Shown here one piece after another: positions 1-7,544 of a stretch of 54,766 nucleotides of DNA (position 1 is the stretch's first letter; the number at the start of each line of letters is the position of its first letter). The position numbers were made by a program, and so were the translations under genes. The notes under the pieces were generated by a model that ran no database searches, was not told where the DNA came from, and worked only from the letters and a program-made list of their open reading frames with translations. This DNA is from Planctomycetota bacterium (lineage in GTDB: Bacteria; Planctomycetota; J058): assembly GCA_019636275.1 (NCBI GenBank), contig JAHBXY010000048.1:1-54766 (forward strand), in the 5' to 3' direction.

Positions 1-122
1 CACGCGGCGTGGTGCCGCGCCCCGCACGCCGCGCACGACACGTGCCCGATCAGCGGCGCGCGGAGCGCGTCGTGGCACAGCGGGCAGCGCAGCGGCCACG
101 CTCGGGGAGCGCAGGTGATCAC
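1..122 (-). CDS. Zinc-finger protein, N-terminal fragment cut by window edge
   Basis: This is the first 40 codons of a minus-strand gene that runs off the left edge. The start is a GTG at 122, with GGAAGGAG just upstream (125-132), one of the clearest ribosome sites in the window. The fragment has two closely spaced metal-binding knuckles, CPLCHDAL near residue 14 and CAACGARHH near residue 31. This pattern resembles RING- or treble-clef-like ribbons that hold structural zinc. The catalytic role, if any, lies outside the window. The fold family is inferred from cysteine and histidine spacing only. Confidence 0.55.
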   Translation of the reverse strand, partial: MITCAPRAWPLRCPLCHDALRAPLIGHVSCAACGARHHAA

Positions 123-281
123 GCTCCTTCCACCCTGCCGGCGCGCCTGGAGTTCCACTCAGGGTGGTGCGAGCGCGACCTCGAGCCGGTCCAGGTGACG
201 AACCCGCACGACTGACGTTCGCACGCCTCGACGGCGCGGCGCCCGGGCGTAGGCTGGTGTGCGGGGTGGGTGGAGGTGGCC

Positions 282-512
282 ATGGCCGCCCGAGCCGCGA
301 GCGCCGCGACGGCGCTCCTCCTGGGCGCTCACGACGTCGCGCTGGCCTGCACCGTCTGCGGCAGCGAGCGCGGGGCCGACCTGCGCGCGGGGATCCTCGA
401 GGGCGACCTCCTGCTCGCCGCCGCCGGCGTCGTGGTCCCCTTCCTCGCCCTGCTCGGCGCGGCGGCCCTGGTCGGGCGCGGCGCGCCGCCGGCGCGCGGA
501 GGTGGCGCGTGA
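282..512 (+). CDS. Small CxxC membrane protein
   Basis: This is a protein of about 76 residues. It has a hydrophobic N-terminal stretch, then ACTVCGSERG around residues 24-33, then one transmembrane helix near residues 45-65. Small CxxC-plus-one-helix proteins are often found near oxidase or copper-handling genes, and the cbb3 operon lies about 0.8 kb away on the other strand. I chose ATG 282 because GGAGGT lies at 272-277; GTG 270 in the same frame is an alternative. The stop overlaps the next gene's GTG by four bases, so the two are probably translated together. The CxxC could bind a metal or act in thiol exchange; neither is shown. Confidence 0.55.
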   Translation: MAARAASAATALLLGAHDVALACTVCGSERGADLRAGILEGDLLLAAAGVVVPFLALLGAAALVGRGAPPARGGGA

Positions 513-1024
513 TCGTCGAGCCGGCGCGTCGACGCCTGCTCGCCGCCGCCGTGCTGCTCGGCGTCGGCCTGGGCGGGTTCTTCGACGGGATCCTGTTCCA
601 CCAGATCCTCCAGCTGCACCACATGCTCACGACGCGCCGGCCCGCGGAGACGCTGACGGCGGTCGAGGTGAACATGTTCTGGGACGGCATGTTCCACGCG
701 TTCACCTGGCTCGTCACGGTGGGCGGCCTGGCGGCCCTCTGGCGCGCCCTGGCCGACCCGGACGCGCCGCGCCCGCCCCGGACCTTCGTCGGCGGCATGC
801 TCCTCGGCTGGGGGCTGTTCAACGTCGTCGAGGGGGTCGTCGACCATCACGTGCTCGGCCTGCACCGCGTGGTCGAGGGCGCGCCGCACCCCTGGTGGGA
901 CCTCGGCTTCCTCGCCTCCGGCGTGGCGCTCATCGCCCTCGGCACCTGGCTCGTGCGCGCCGACGCGCCCCGGCCCGCGCCGGCGCCCACGGCCAGGACG
1001 CCTGCGGTCGCGATCCGCCGCTGA
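509..1024 (+). CDS. DUF2243 family membrane protein
   Basis: This is a 171-residue integral membrane protein with about four transmembrane helices. It matches the DUF2243 pattern: FDGILFHQILQLHHML near the N terminus, DGMFHAFTW in the middle, and NVVEGVVDHHVLGLH in the third segment. The conserved membrane His, Asp and Glu residues suggest a metal or proton site, but the family's function is not established. The start is GTG 509, which shares GTGA with the stop of the upstream CxxC protein; GGAGGTGGC at 498-506 is the ribosome site. Earlier in-frame codons would overlap that gene completely and were rejected. Confidence 0.8.
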   Translation: MIVEPARRRLLAAAVLLGVGLGGFFDGILFHQILQLHHMLTTRRPAETLTAVEVNMFWDGMFHAFTWLVTVGGLAALWRALADPDAPRPPRTFVGGMLLGWGLFNVVEGVVDHHVLGLHRVVEGAPHPWWDLGFLASGVALIALGTWLVRADAPRPAPAPTARTPAVAIRR

Positions 1025-1127
1025 GCCGGGTGGGTAAGGAGCGACCCAGGTGACTCCGTCGCTCCCGCACGGCCCTCGCCCGCGCACGCCTGGGGTCGTG
1101 GCGCGCGACGTGCTCTCCGGGGGGGGC

Positions 1128-1364
1128 ATGACCCTCCTGAGCTCCCTGTCCCTGCGCGCTGGCGCGGCGGTCGCCGTCCTGTTCGCGTCCTGGCTGCTGG
1201 TCTACCCCGTCCGGCTGTGGATCGAGGGCGTCTGGCTCCAGTCCTACGAGAGCCTGGCCTGCTTCCTCCTCTTCTCGCTGCAGATGTCCGCGCTGCTGCT
1301 GCTGGCCGCGCACCGGGCGTGGACGGAGGCGAGCCGCCGGAGCGCAAGCGACCGGGCGTGCTAG
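1128..1364 (+). CDS. Small two-helix membrane protein, unknown
   Basis: This is a 78-residue protein with two predicted transmembrane segments, at about residues 11-29 and 43-62, joined by a short loop rich in aromatic residues. It ends in a basic tail. No family was recognised. ATG 1128 is chosen because the hydrophobic helix begins soon after it and a G-rich tract precedes it; a GTG at 1050 would add an unlikely Pro/Arg-rich leader. It converges on ccoS, and the two genes share one CTAG (1361-1364) as both stop codons. Its position next to the oxidase operon hints at a respiratory link, but this is inference. Confidence 0.5.
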   Translation: MTLLSSLSLRAGAAVAVLFASWLLVYPVRLWIEGVWLQSYESLACFLLFSLQMSALLLLAAHRAWTEASRRSASDRAC

Positions 1365-1504
1365 TCGTCGTCGTCGAAGACGGCGCGCAGCGCCGGGGTC
1401 TCGAGGTCGTCGAACTCGCCCTGGCGGATCGCGCGCACGCAGGCCCACACGAACAGGCCCGCCATGACGAGCGCCAGGGGCAGCATGACGAAGATCACGT
1501 TCAC
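1361..1504 (-). CDS. ccoS: cbb3 oxidase maturation protein CcoS
   Basis: This is a 47-residue single-helix protein: a hydrophobic segment at residues 3-21, then AIRQGEFDDLETPALRAVFD, the hallmark of the CcoS/FixS family. CcoS is needed to insert cofactors (heme b and CuB) into the cbb3 oxidase. The start is GTG 1504, sharing GTGA with the ccoI stop, so it is the last gene of a translationally coupled operon. The length is close to the family's usual 45-70 residues. Confidence 0.9.
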   Translation of the reverse strand: MNVIFVMLPLALVMAGLFVWACVRAIRQGEFDDLETPALRAVFDDDD

Positions 1505-3990
1505 GCGTCGCCTCCCTGCCGGGTGGAGCTGAAGATCACCGTCAGCGACGAGAGCGGCATGAGGAGCGCCGCCATCCAGGGCGTGATCACGCCGCCGACG
1601 GCCAGCCCGGCGCCGACGACGTTGTAGGCGAGCGACAGGCCGAGGTTCCGGCGGATCGTCGTCAGCGCCCTGTCGGCGCGGCCGAGCAGGTCGGCAACGG
1701 GCGCGACGCCGGGGCGGGTGACGAAGACGTCGGCCGCCCCCAGCGCCGCCTCGGCGCCGCCGTGCACGCCGACGCCCACCGTCGCCGCGGCCAGCGCCGC
1801 CGCGTCGTTGACGCCGTCGCCGACCATGACGACCGGGCCATCGCGACGCGAGCGCTCGACGAGCGCGGCCTTGTCCTCGGGCGAGAGGCCGCCCAGGCAC
1901 TCGTCGGGCCGGAGGCCGAGCGCCTGCCCGGCGGCGCGGACGACGTCGGGGTGGTCGCCCGAGAGGATCCCCACCTGCCAGCCGCGCGCCACGAGGCGCT
2001 CGACGGCCGCACGGGCGTCCGGCCGCAGGCGGTCGCCGAAGCTCGCCGCCGCCACGACCTCGCCGTCGCGAGCCACGAGCACGGGCGTCCGGGCGAGCGC
2101 CACCTGCTCCTCGACGAACGGCTCGATCCACGAGGGCGCCCGCGCGACCTCGAGCACCCAGGCCGGCGCGCCGACCCGCAGGTCCGCGCCGCCGACCCGC
2201 CCCTCGAGCCCGGCCCGGCCGCGCGCGACCGCACCGTCGAGCGCCGCCGGAGACAGGTCGGCCCAGGCCTCGCGGAAGCCGCGGGCCAGCGGGTGCGCCG
2301 AGTGGGCCTGGAGGGCCAGCAGCGCCGGGCGCACCGCCTCGTCGCCCCGGAACTCGAGCAGGCGCGCCCGCCCCTCGGTGAGCGTGCCGGTCTTGTCGAG
2401 CCACATGCGGCCGGGGCGCGACAGGCGCTCGAGGACGTCGCCGCCCTTGACCACGATCCCGCCGCGCGCGGCCCGGCCGACGGCCACGCTCACCGCCAGC
2501 GGCGTGGCGAGGCCCAGGGCGCACGGGCAGGTGACGACGAGCAGGGCGACGGCGTGGTCGAGCGCCAGCTTGGGATCGACCGCCCACCAGGCGGCCACGG
2601 TCGCGGCCGCGAGCAGCAGCACGACCGCCACGAAGCGCCCGGCCAGCCGGTCGGCGACGCGCACGATCGGCGCGCGCCGGGCGGCGTGCTCCTCGACCAG
2701 GCGCGCCAGACGCCCGACGCGCGTGGCCTCGCCGGCCTCGGTGACCTTCACCACGAGCCGCGCCGTCAGGTTGAGCGTGCCCGCGTGCACCCGCTGCCCG
2801 GGCGCGACCGGCTGCGGCGCGCTCTCGCCCGTGAGGAGCGACAGGTCGAGGTCGGAGGCGCCCAGCTCGACCGTCCCGTCGACCGGCAGGGCGTCGCCCG
2901 CGCGCACCTCGACGAGGTCGCCCGGCGCGAGCGCCTCGATCGGCACCTCGCGCACCTCGTCACCTGTCGGTATGTCGCCCCCTCCGCGAGCTTCGCGGCT
3001 CGACGGCCGCTCCGCTCGCTCCGGCGCGACGACGAGCTTCCGCGCCGTCGTCGGCGCCAGCGCCGCCAGCAGCTCCGCCGCGTCGCTGGCCCGCCGGTGC
3101 GCGCGGCGCTCGAGCCAGCGGCCGGCGAGGAGGAGGAAGATCAGCACGGCGACGGCGTCGAAGTAGACCTCGCCCGACCCGGCGACCGTGTTCCACACGC
3201 CGCCCACCGTGCCGGCCGTGAGGCCGATCGCGATCGGCAGGTCCATGTGCAGGGCCCGCGCGCGCAAGGCGCCGAGGGCGCCCTTCAGGAACACGCGCCC
3301 GGGCCCCAGGTAGCTGGGCACGGTCAGGAGCAGGCAGCCCCAGCGGAAGAAGGCCTCGAAGCGCGCCTCCATGCCGCTGAACGCGCCGCCGTAGAGGGCG
3401 AACGACAGCAGCATGACGTTGCCGGCGATCGCGCCCGCGAGCGCGATGCGGGCGAGCGCCGCGCGGTCCTCGCGGCGGCGCGCCTCGCGCGCCCCGCCGG
3501 CGCGATGCGCGTGGACGGGGTAGCCGAAGCCGTCGATGCGCCGCGCCACCTCGGACAGCGCGACGAGCGCCGGGTCCCAGGTGACCGTCGCCACCTGCCG
3601 GCCGAGGTCGAGCCGCGCCGAGAGCACGCCGGGGAGCACGCGCGGCAGGCGCTCGACGAGCCACACGCAAGCAGCGCAGTGGACGCCCTCCAGGTAGAGG
3701 TCGGTCGCCGCCGCCTCGCGCGCGCCGACGCGCGCCCGCCGGACGTGGCGCGCCGCGAACGACGGCTCGTCCATCTCGGCGTAGGTGCGGTCGCTCGGGC
3801 GCGCCGGGACGGCCTCGGCCTCGCTCCGCTCGAGGACGCGGTAGTAGCCCTGGTCGAGCCCCTGCGCGCGCAGGATCGCGTGCACGGCGGCGCAGCCGGC
3901 GCAGCAGAACTCGCCCTGCCCCGGCGGCACGGGCGCGCGGCAGTGGAGGCACTCGGCGCGAGCGGGCGCCTCGAGCAGGTCAGGGGGCAT
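1501..3990 (-). CDS. ccoI: Copper-exporting P1B-type ATPase CcoI/FixI
   Basis: This 829-residue heavy-metal ATPase supplies copper for cbb3 oxidase assembly. It has an N-terminal Cys-rich region (CLHC, FCCAGC, residues 15-35) typical of CcoI. An HMA domain with GVHCAACVW lies near residues 103-111. LLTGES marks the actuator region, TCPCALGLATP is the transmembrane metal site, DKTGTLTEG carries the phosphorylated aspartate, and GDGVNDAAAL is the hinge. Just before the actuator domain there are about 20 low-complexity residues (APERAERPSSREARGGG and following) encoded by a palindromic repeat at 2975-3031; other CcoI proteins I know lack this. The start at ATG 3990 overlaps the upstream gene by 11 bases. 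Confidence 0.95.
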   Translation of the reverse strand: MPPDLLEAPARAECLHCRAPVPPGQGEFCCAGCAAVHAILRAQGLDQGYYRVLERSEAEAVPARPSDRTYAEMDEPSFAARHVRRARVGAREAAATDLYLEGVHCAACVWLVERLPRVLPGVLSARLDLGRQVATVTWDPALVALSEVARRIDGFGYPVHAHRAGGAREARRREDRAALARIALAGAIAGNVMLLSFALYGGAFSGMEARFEAFFRWGCLLLTVPSYLGPGRVFLKGALGALRARALHMDLPIAIGLTAGTVGGVWNTVAGSGEVYFDAVAVLIFLLLAGRWLERRAHRRASDAAELLAALAPTTARKLVVAPERAERPSSREARGGGDIPTGDEVREVPIEALAPGDLVEVRAGDALPVDGTVELGASDLDLSLLTGESAPQPVAPGQRVHAGTLNLTARLVVKVTEAGEATRVGRLARLVEEHAARRAPIVRVADRLAGRFVAVVLLLAAATVAAWWAVDPKLALDHAVALLVVTCPCALGLATPLAVSVAVGRAARGGIVVKGGDVLERLSRPGRMWLDKTGTLTEGRARLLEFRGDEAVRPALLALQAHSAHPLARGFREAWADLSPAALDGAVARGRAGLEGRVGGADLRVGAPAWVLEVARAPSWIEPFVEEQVALARTPVLVARDGEVVAAASFGDRLRPDARAAVERLVARGWQVGILSGDHPDVVRAAGQALGLRPDECLGGLSPEDKAALVERSRRDGPVVMVGDGVNDAAALAAATVGVGVHGGAEAALGAADVFVTRPGVAPVADLLGRADRALTTIRRNLGLSLAYNVVGAGLAVGGVITPWMAALLMPLSSLTVIFSSTRQGGDA
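2975..3031 (-). repeat. REP-like repeat inserted in frame within ccoI
   Basis: The DNA here reads CTCCGCGAGCTTCGCGGCTC followed by a CCGCTCGCTCCGGC-type block. Close variants of both blocks occur between genes at 13300-13450 and near 30850-30875. Inside ccoI it adds a Pro/Arg/Gly-rich linker without shifting the frame. The relationship is by eye and the boundaries are approximate. Confidence 0.5.
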
Positions 3991-4747
3991 GGTGGCCCTC
4001 GCAGCAGGGGAGCGGGGTCGCCGGTGCCCGCTCGACGGCGGCCGGCGTGGCCGCCGGGGCGGAGGGCGGGGCGAGCGTGAGCGTGGCGCGGCCGGTGAGC
4101 GTGAGCGCCCCGACGACCAGGAGCGTCACGCCGCGGACCCACGGGAGGTGGCGGCGCAGGGCGCCGGCGGCCGCGAGGCCGAGCCCGAGCCCGAGCCCGA
4201 AGAGCGCCGGGATGGTCCCGACCCAGAAGGCCCCCATGACCGCCGCGCCGCCGAGCGCGCTGCCCGTGCCGGCGGCCGTGGCCGCGAACAGCCACAGCCA
4301 GCCGCAGGGCAGGAGCGGCGTCAGCGCGCCCATGAGCAGCGCGCGCGCCCGCGGGCCCAGGCGGGCGACCGCGCCGAAGGCGCGCGTCAGGGCGCCCGAC
4401 GTCGGGGCGGACGGGAGCGTCGGCAGGAGCCCGCGCCAGGCGAGGAGCGCGCCCACGCCCCACAGGAGCATGGCCACCCCGGCGACCGTCGCCGCGACCC
4501 GCTGCAGGCCGCCGACCGCGCCGAGGCGGTCGACCCCGGCCCCCAGCGCGCCGAAGAGGAGGCCGACCGCCGCGTAGGAGGCGCCGCGGCCGGCGTGGTA
4601 CAGCGCCTGGTCGCCCGCGCGCCCGCGCGCCGCGGCGCACGGCCCGCGCCCGGCGGCCACGACGGCGACCAGGCCGCCGCACATGCCCACGCAGTGCAGG
4701 CTGCCGAGGAGGCTGGCGGCGAGGACGGCGAGGAGCAGGGCGGTCAC
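3980..4747 (-). CDS. TauE/SafE-type (COG2836) membrane protein of the cbb3 cluster
   Basis: This is a 255-residue, six-helix membrane protein. It begins with LLGSLHCVGMCGG (residues 14-26), the signature of the COG2836 group often encoded between ccoH and ccoI or near other oxidase genes. A second motif, TPLLPCGWLW, sits near residue 164. The conserved His and Cys residues are thought to handle copper during oxidase maturation; the exact reaction is not settled. The C terminus ends in CCEGHH, a further possible metal site. GTG 4747 overlaps the ccoH stop (GTGA). Confidence 0.85.
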   Translation of the reverse strand: MTALLLAVLAASLLGSLHCVGMCGGLVAVVAAGRGPCAAARGRAGDQALYHAGRGASYAAVGLLFGALGAGVDRLGAVGGLQRVAATVAGVAMLLWGVGALLAWRGLLPTLPSAPTSGALTRAFGAVARLGPRARALLMGALTPLLPCGWLWLFAATAAGTGSALGGAAVMGAFWVGTIPALFGLGLGLGLAAAGALRRHLPWVRGVTLLVVGALTLTGRATLTLAPPSAPAATPAAVERAPATPLPCCEGHHAP

Positions 4748-5217
4748 GGGCGCTCCGGCGCGAGCGAGACCTCGCGGCGCACGGTGCGGCGCGTCCGCTC
4801 GCCGGCGCGCCGCACGTCGACCTGGAGCTCCCAGTCACCCGGCCGGTCGAACGCCACCGCGGCGCCGTAGAGCCCCGGCGCCCGCCAGGGCAGCCCGCCC
4901 GCGCGGGGCCGGTCCGGCCGGGCCGGGTGCAGGGCGCGCACCTCGACGGTCGCTCCGTCGAGCGGCGCCCCCGCGGCGTCGAGCAGGCGCACGAGCACGT
5001 CGCCACGGGCGACCTCGACCTCGACCTGCCAGCCGAGCGCGGCCACCCGCCGCTCCTCGGCCTGGCGCTCGTCCCAGGCCAGGCCGGCCTCGTAGTAGTG
5101 CGGCTCGACCGCCAGCCCCGGCTGACGGCTCGACGAGGTCACCAGCACCGTCTGGATGGTCACGCACAGCCCGAGCAGCAGCGCCGGCGCGAAGGGCCAG
5201 GGGTTGAACAGGATCAT
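4744..5217 (-). CDS. ccoH: cbb3 oxidase assembly protein CcoH/FixH
   Basis: This is a 157-residue protein with one N-terminal transmembrane helix (residues 5-25) and a periplasmic beta-sandwich domain. VEPHYYEAGLAWDERQAE (about residues 37-54) fits the FixH family motif in which a tyrosine- and tryptophan-rich stretch follows the helix. FixH helps CcoI and CcoG deliver copper to the oxidase. ATG 5217 overlaps the ccoG stop as ATGA. The length agrees with the family. Confidence 0.85.
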   Translation of the reverse strand: MILFNPWPFAPALLLGLCVTIQTVLVTSSSRQPGLAVEPHYYEAGLAWDERQAEERRVAALGWQVEVEVARGDVLVRLLDAAGAPLDGATVEVRALHPARPDRPRAGGLPWRAPGLYGAAVAFDRPGDWELQVDVRRAGERTRRTVRREVSLAPERP

Positions 5218-6608
5218 GGGCCACCTCCCAGCGGGCCGACGAGCGGGGCCGTGAGCTCCTGGCGGAAGCCCTGGCCGTCGTCCACGACCACCCGCGCCGT
5301 GGCGCGGCCGCCCGCGAAGCGCTCGCGCGGCGCGAGGACGGTGAGCACGGCCGTCGCTGCCTCGTCGGGCCCCAGCGTGAGCGGCGCGACGGGCGCGAGC
5401 GTGAGGCCGGGCTCGGCCAGGGTGATCGCGTAGACCCTCGGGGCGTCCGCGCGGTTGTGGACCTTGACCCGCAGGTGCACCTCGACGCGCTCGCCGCGGT
5501 CGACGAACGGCACGCCGATCGTCCTGAGCAGCGTCACCTCGGCCGGCCGCCGCGTCGACACGACCGCCACGAGCGCGACGACGAGCCCCGTGACCACGGC
5601 GGCGTAGGCCAGCACGCGCGGGCGGACCAGCCGCCGGGGCTCGCCCGCCAGCTCGGCCTGCGACGAGTAACGGATCAGCCCGCGCGGGCGCTTCAGGCGG
5701 TCCATGATCGCGTCGCAGGCGTCGATGCACTGCGTGCAGTGGACGCACTCCATCTGCAGGCCGTCGCGGATGTCGATCCCCGTCGGGCAGGTGATCACGC
5801 AGGCCTGGCAGTCGACGCAGTCGCCGACCGGCGGCGCCTTGCCCACCTTGCCCCGCGGCTCGCCGCGCGCGTGGTCGTAGCCGACGACGAGCGACTGGCG
5901 GTCGAGGAGCACCGACTGGAAGCGCCCGTAGGGGCAGACGACCATGCACGTCTGCTCGCGGAACCAGGCGAAGTCGAAGAACACGGCCGCCGTGGTCAGC
6001 GCCATGACGGCGAACGCCGTCGGGTGCTCGGCCGGCGAGCCGCGCATCCAGTGCCCGAGCTGCTCGGCGCCCACGAAGTAGGCCAGGAAGGTGTTGCCGA
6101 GGACGAAGGCGAGGAGGAGGAACACGACGTTCTTCAGGACGCGCCGCACGTCCGGCCCCTCGCGGTCGCGGCGGCGCTGCTCCTGCGGGCTCCCCTCGAA
6201 CAGGCGCTCGATCGGCCGGAAGAGCAGCTCGAGCCACACCGTCTGCGGGCAGCCCCAGCCGCACCACACCCGGCCGAACAGCGCCGTGAGCAGGAACACG
6301 CCCACGAACACGGCCAGCAGGAAGAGCATGAGGACCGGCGTCTCGGTGGGCGTGAAGGTCAGCCCGAGCAGCGTGAAGCGCCGGGCCGGGATGTCGAGGA
6401 GCATGGCCGGCTTTCCGGCGACGGTCAGGTGCGGCAGGGCCAGGAACAGGGCCATGAGCGCGTAGCCCACGGCGCGGCGCCGGGTGAGGAAGCGCCCGGG
6501 CGAGAGGCGCGGGCGGAGCCAGCGCCGGTTGCCGTCGTCGTCGAGCGTCGGCAGGACCCGACCCTTGGGGCGGGGCAGGAGGCTCGGCTGGTCGGCGGGG
6601 GTGCTCAC
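5214..6608 (-). CDS. ccoG: cbb3 oxidase accessory protein CcoG/FixG (Fe-S)
   Basis: This is a 464-residue membrane ferredoxin-like protein. It has several transmembrane helices (first near residues 48-68), the motif RVWCGWGCPQTVW, and then two 4Fe-4S sites, CVDCQACVITCP and CVHCTQCIDACD, near residues 265-300. A FixG C-terminal Ig-like domain follows. Family members are reported to reduce Cu(II) to Cu(I) during cbb3 assembly. GTG 6608 is the start; the gap to ccoP is only 64 bases, so it is probably in the same operon. Confidence 0.93.
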   Translation of the reverse strand: MSTPADQPSLLPRPKGRVLPTLDDDGNRRWLRPRLSPGRFLTRRRAVGYALMALFLALPHLTVAGKPAMLLDIPARRFTLLGLTFTPTETPVLMLFLLAVFVGVFLLTALFGRVWCGWGCPQTVWLELLFRPIERLFEGSPQEQRRRDREGPDVRRVLKNVVFLLLAFVLGNTFLAYFVGAEQLGHWMRGSPAEHPTAFAVMALTTAAVFFDFAWFREQTCMVVCPYGRFQSVLLDRQSLVVGYDHARGEPRGKVGKAPPVGDCVDCQACVITCPTGIDIRDGLQMECVHCTQCIDACDAIMDRLKRPRGLIRYSSQAELAGEPRRLVRPRVLAYAAVVTGLVVALVAVVSTRRPAEVTLLRTIGVPFVDRGERVEVHLRVKVHNRADAPRVYAITLAEPGLTLAPVAPLTLGPDEAATAVLTVLAPRERFAGGRATARVVVDDGQGFRQELTAPLVGPLGGGP

Positions 6609-6672
6609 GTGGGGACCTACTTCGTCCGGTTCCTGATCTTGGAGGCGGCGCGGCGACCCGCCGCGCCGCGGG

Positions 6673-7347
6673 CTACTTGCTCCCGGCCCTCTCGCCCTGC
6701 GGGCCGAGGCCGGGGACGTTCTTGCCGCGCATCGCGCCGACGAAGGCCGTCACGCGCTTGATGTCGTCGGGCCCGAGCATCTTGCCCCAGGCGATCATCC
6801 CCTTGTCGGGGACGCCCTCGTCGATGACGCGGAAGATGCTCATCAGCTCGCCGCCATGGAGCCAGTAGTCGTCGGTCAGGTTCGGGCCGATCCGGCCCTC
6901 GCCCTGGTCGCCGTGGCAGGCGACGCAGTTGGTGCGGAAGACCGCCTCGCCCTGGGCGAGCGTCGCCGCGTCCGCCACGAGGGCGGCCAGCGACGCCTCG
7001 TCGACCGCGCCGCTCTCGAGCGCGCGCCGCGCCTCGGCCTCCTGGTGGGCCCGGAGGTCGCGAGCGTACTCGTCGGCCACCAGCGGCCCCTCGCCGTAGT
7101 GGTAGTAGGCGATGTAGAGCGGGGTGAAGGCGATCGTGACCCAGAAGATCCACACCCACCAGCCGGGGAGCGGGTTGTCGTACTCCTGGATCCCGTCGTA
7201 CTCGTGGTCGAGGATGGGGGCCTCGTGCTCCTCCACGACCGACGGGGTGGCCGGTGACGGCGGCGGCGTCGCCGGCGGGGCGGTCTTCGCGGCCTCCCCC
7301 TCGGCCGGCTTCTGGACCGTCTTCGGCAGCTCGGGCGCGACGCTCAC
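6673..7347 (-). CDS. ccoP: cbb3 oxidase subunit III, single-heme CcoP
   Basis: This is a 224-residue protein: a Pro/Ala-rich leader, a CcoP N-terminal motif ending in NPLPGWWVWIFW, one transmembrane helix (about residues 62-82), and one cytochrome c domain with CVACH at 141-145 and a distal Met in KGMIAWGKM. Typical proteobacterial CcoP has two CxxCH hemes and about 290-310 residues; only one is present here. The start GTG 7347 follows AAGGAGGAGG and overlaps the ccoQ stop. It acts in the membrane, taking electrons toward the catalytic subunit. Confidence 0.9.
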   Translation of the reverse strand: MSVAPELPKTVQKPAEGEAAKTAPPATPPPSPATPSVVEEHEAPILDHEYDGIQEYDNPLPGWWVWIFWVTIAFTPLYIAYYHYGEGPLVADEYARDLRAHQEAEARRALESGAVDEASLAALVADAATLAQGEAVFRTNCVACHGDQGEGRIGPNLTDDYWLHGGELMSIFRVIDEGVPDKGMIAWGKMLGPDDIKRVTAFVGAMRGKNVPGLGPQGERAGSK

Positions 7348-7544
7348 CGGGACACCTCCTCCTTCGCGGTCGACCCTGCGCCCACGGGCGGCGCCTCCTC
7401 GAGCGGCAGGCGGGCGTCGTGGCGCCAGCGCGGGCTGCGCCGCTCGAGGAACATCTGCACGAGGATGAGCACGAAGGCGGTGAAGGCGACGACGAGGGCC
7501 ACCTCGCCCAGCCAGGCGTACTCCTTGAACAGCTCCTTGATCAC
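7344..7544 (-). CDS. ccoQ: CcoQ-like small cbb3 oxidase subunit
   Basis: This is a 66-residue single-helix protein (helix near residues 13-33) followed by a charged tail containing ERRSPRWRHDARLPLEE. Its place between ccoNO and ccoP, its size and its topology fit CcoQ, which stabilises the cbb3 complex. Sequence conservation in CcoQ is low, so the call relies mainly on position. The start GTG 7544 and stop both overlap neighbours by four bases. Confidence 0.7.
   Translation of the reverse strand: MIKELFKEYAWLGEVALVVAFTAFVLILVQMFLERRSPRWRHDARLPLEEAPPVGAGSTAKEEVSR

Noticed and set aside
4744..6267. CcoG and CcoH as one fused protein
   Set aside because: The frame of the longer reading covers ccoG out of frame. 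CcoG motifs are in the 5214-6608 frame, and CcoH starts at ATG 5217 with a normal transmembrane helix.
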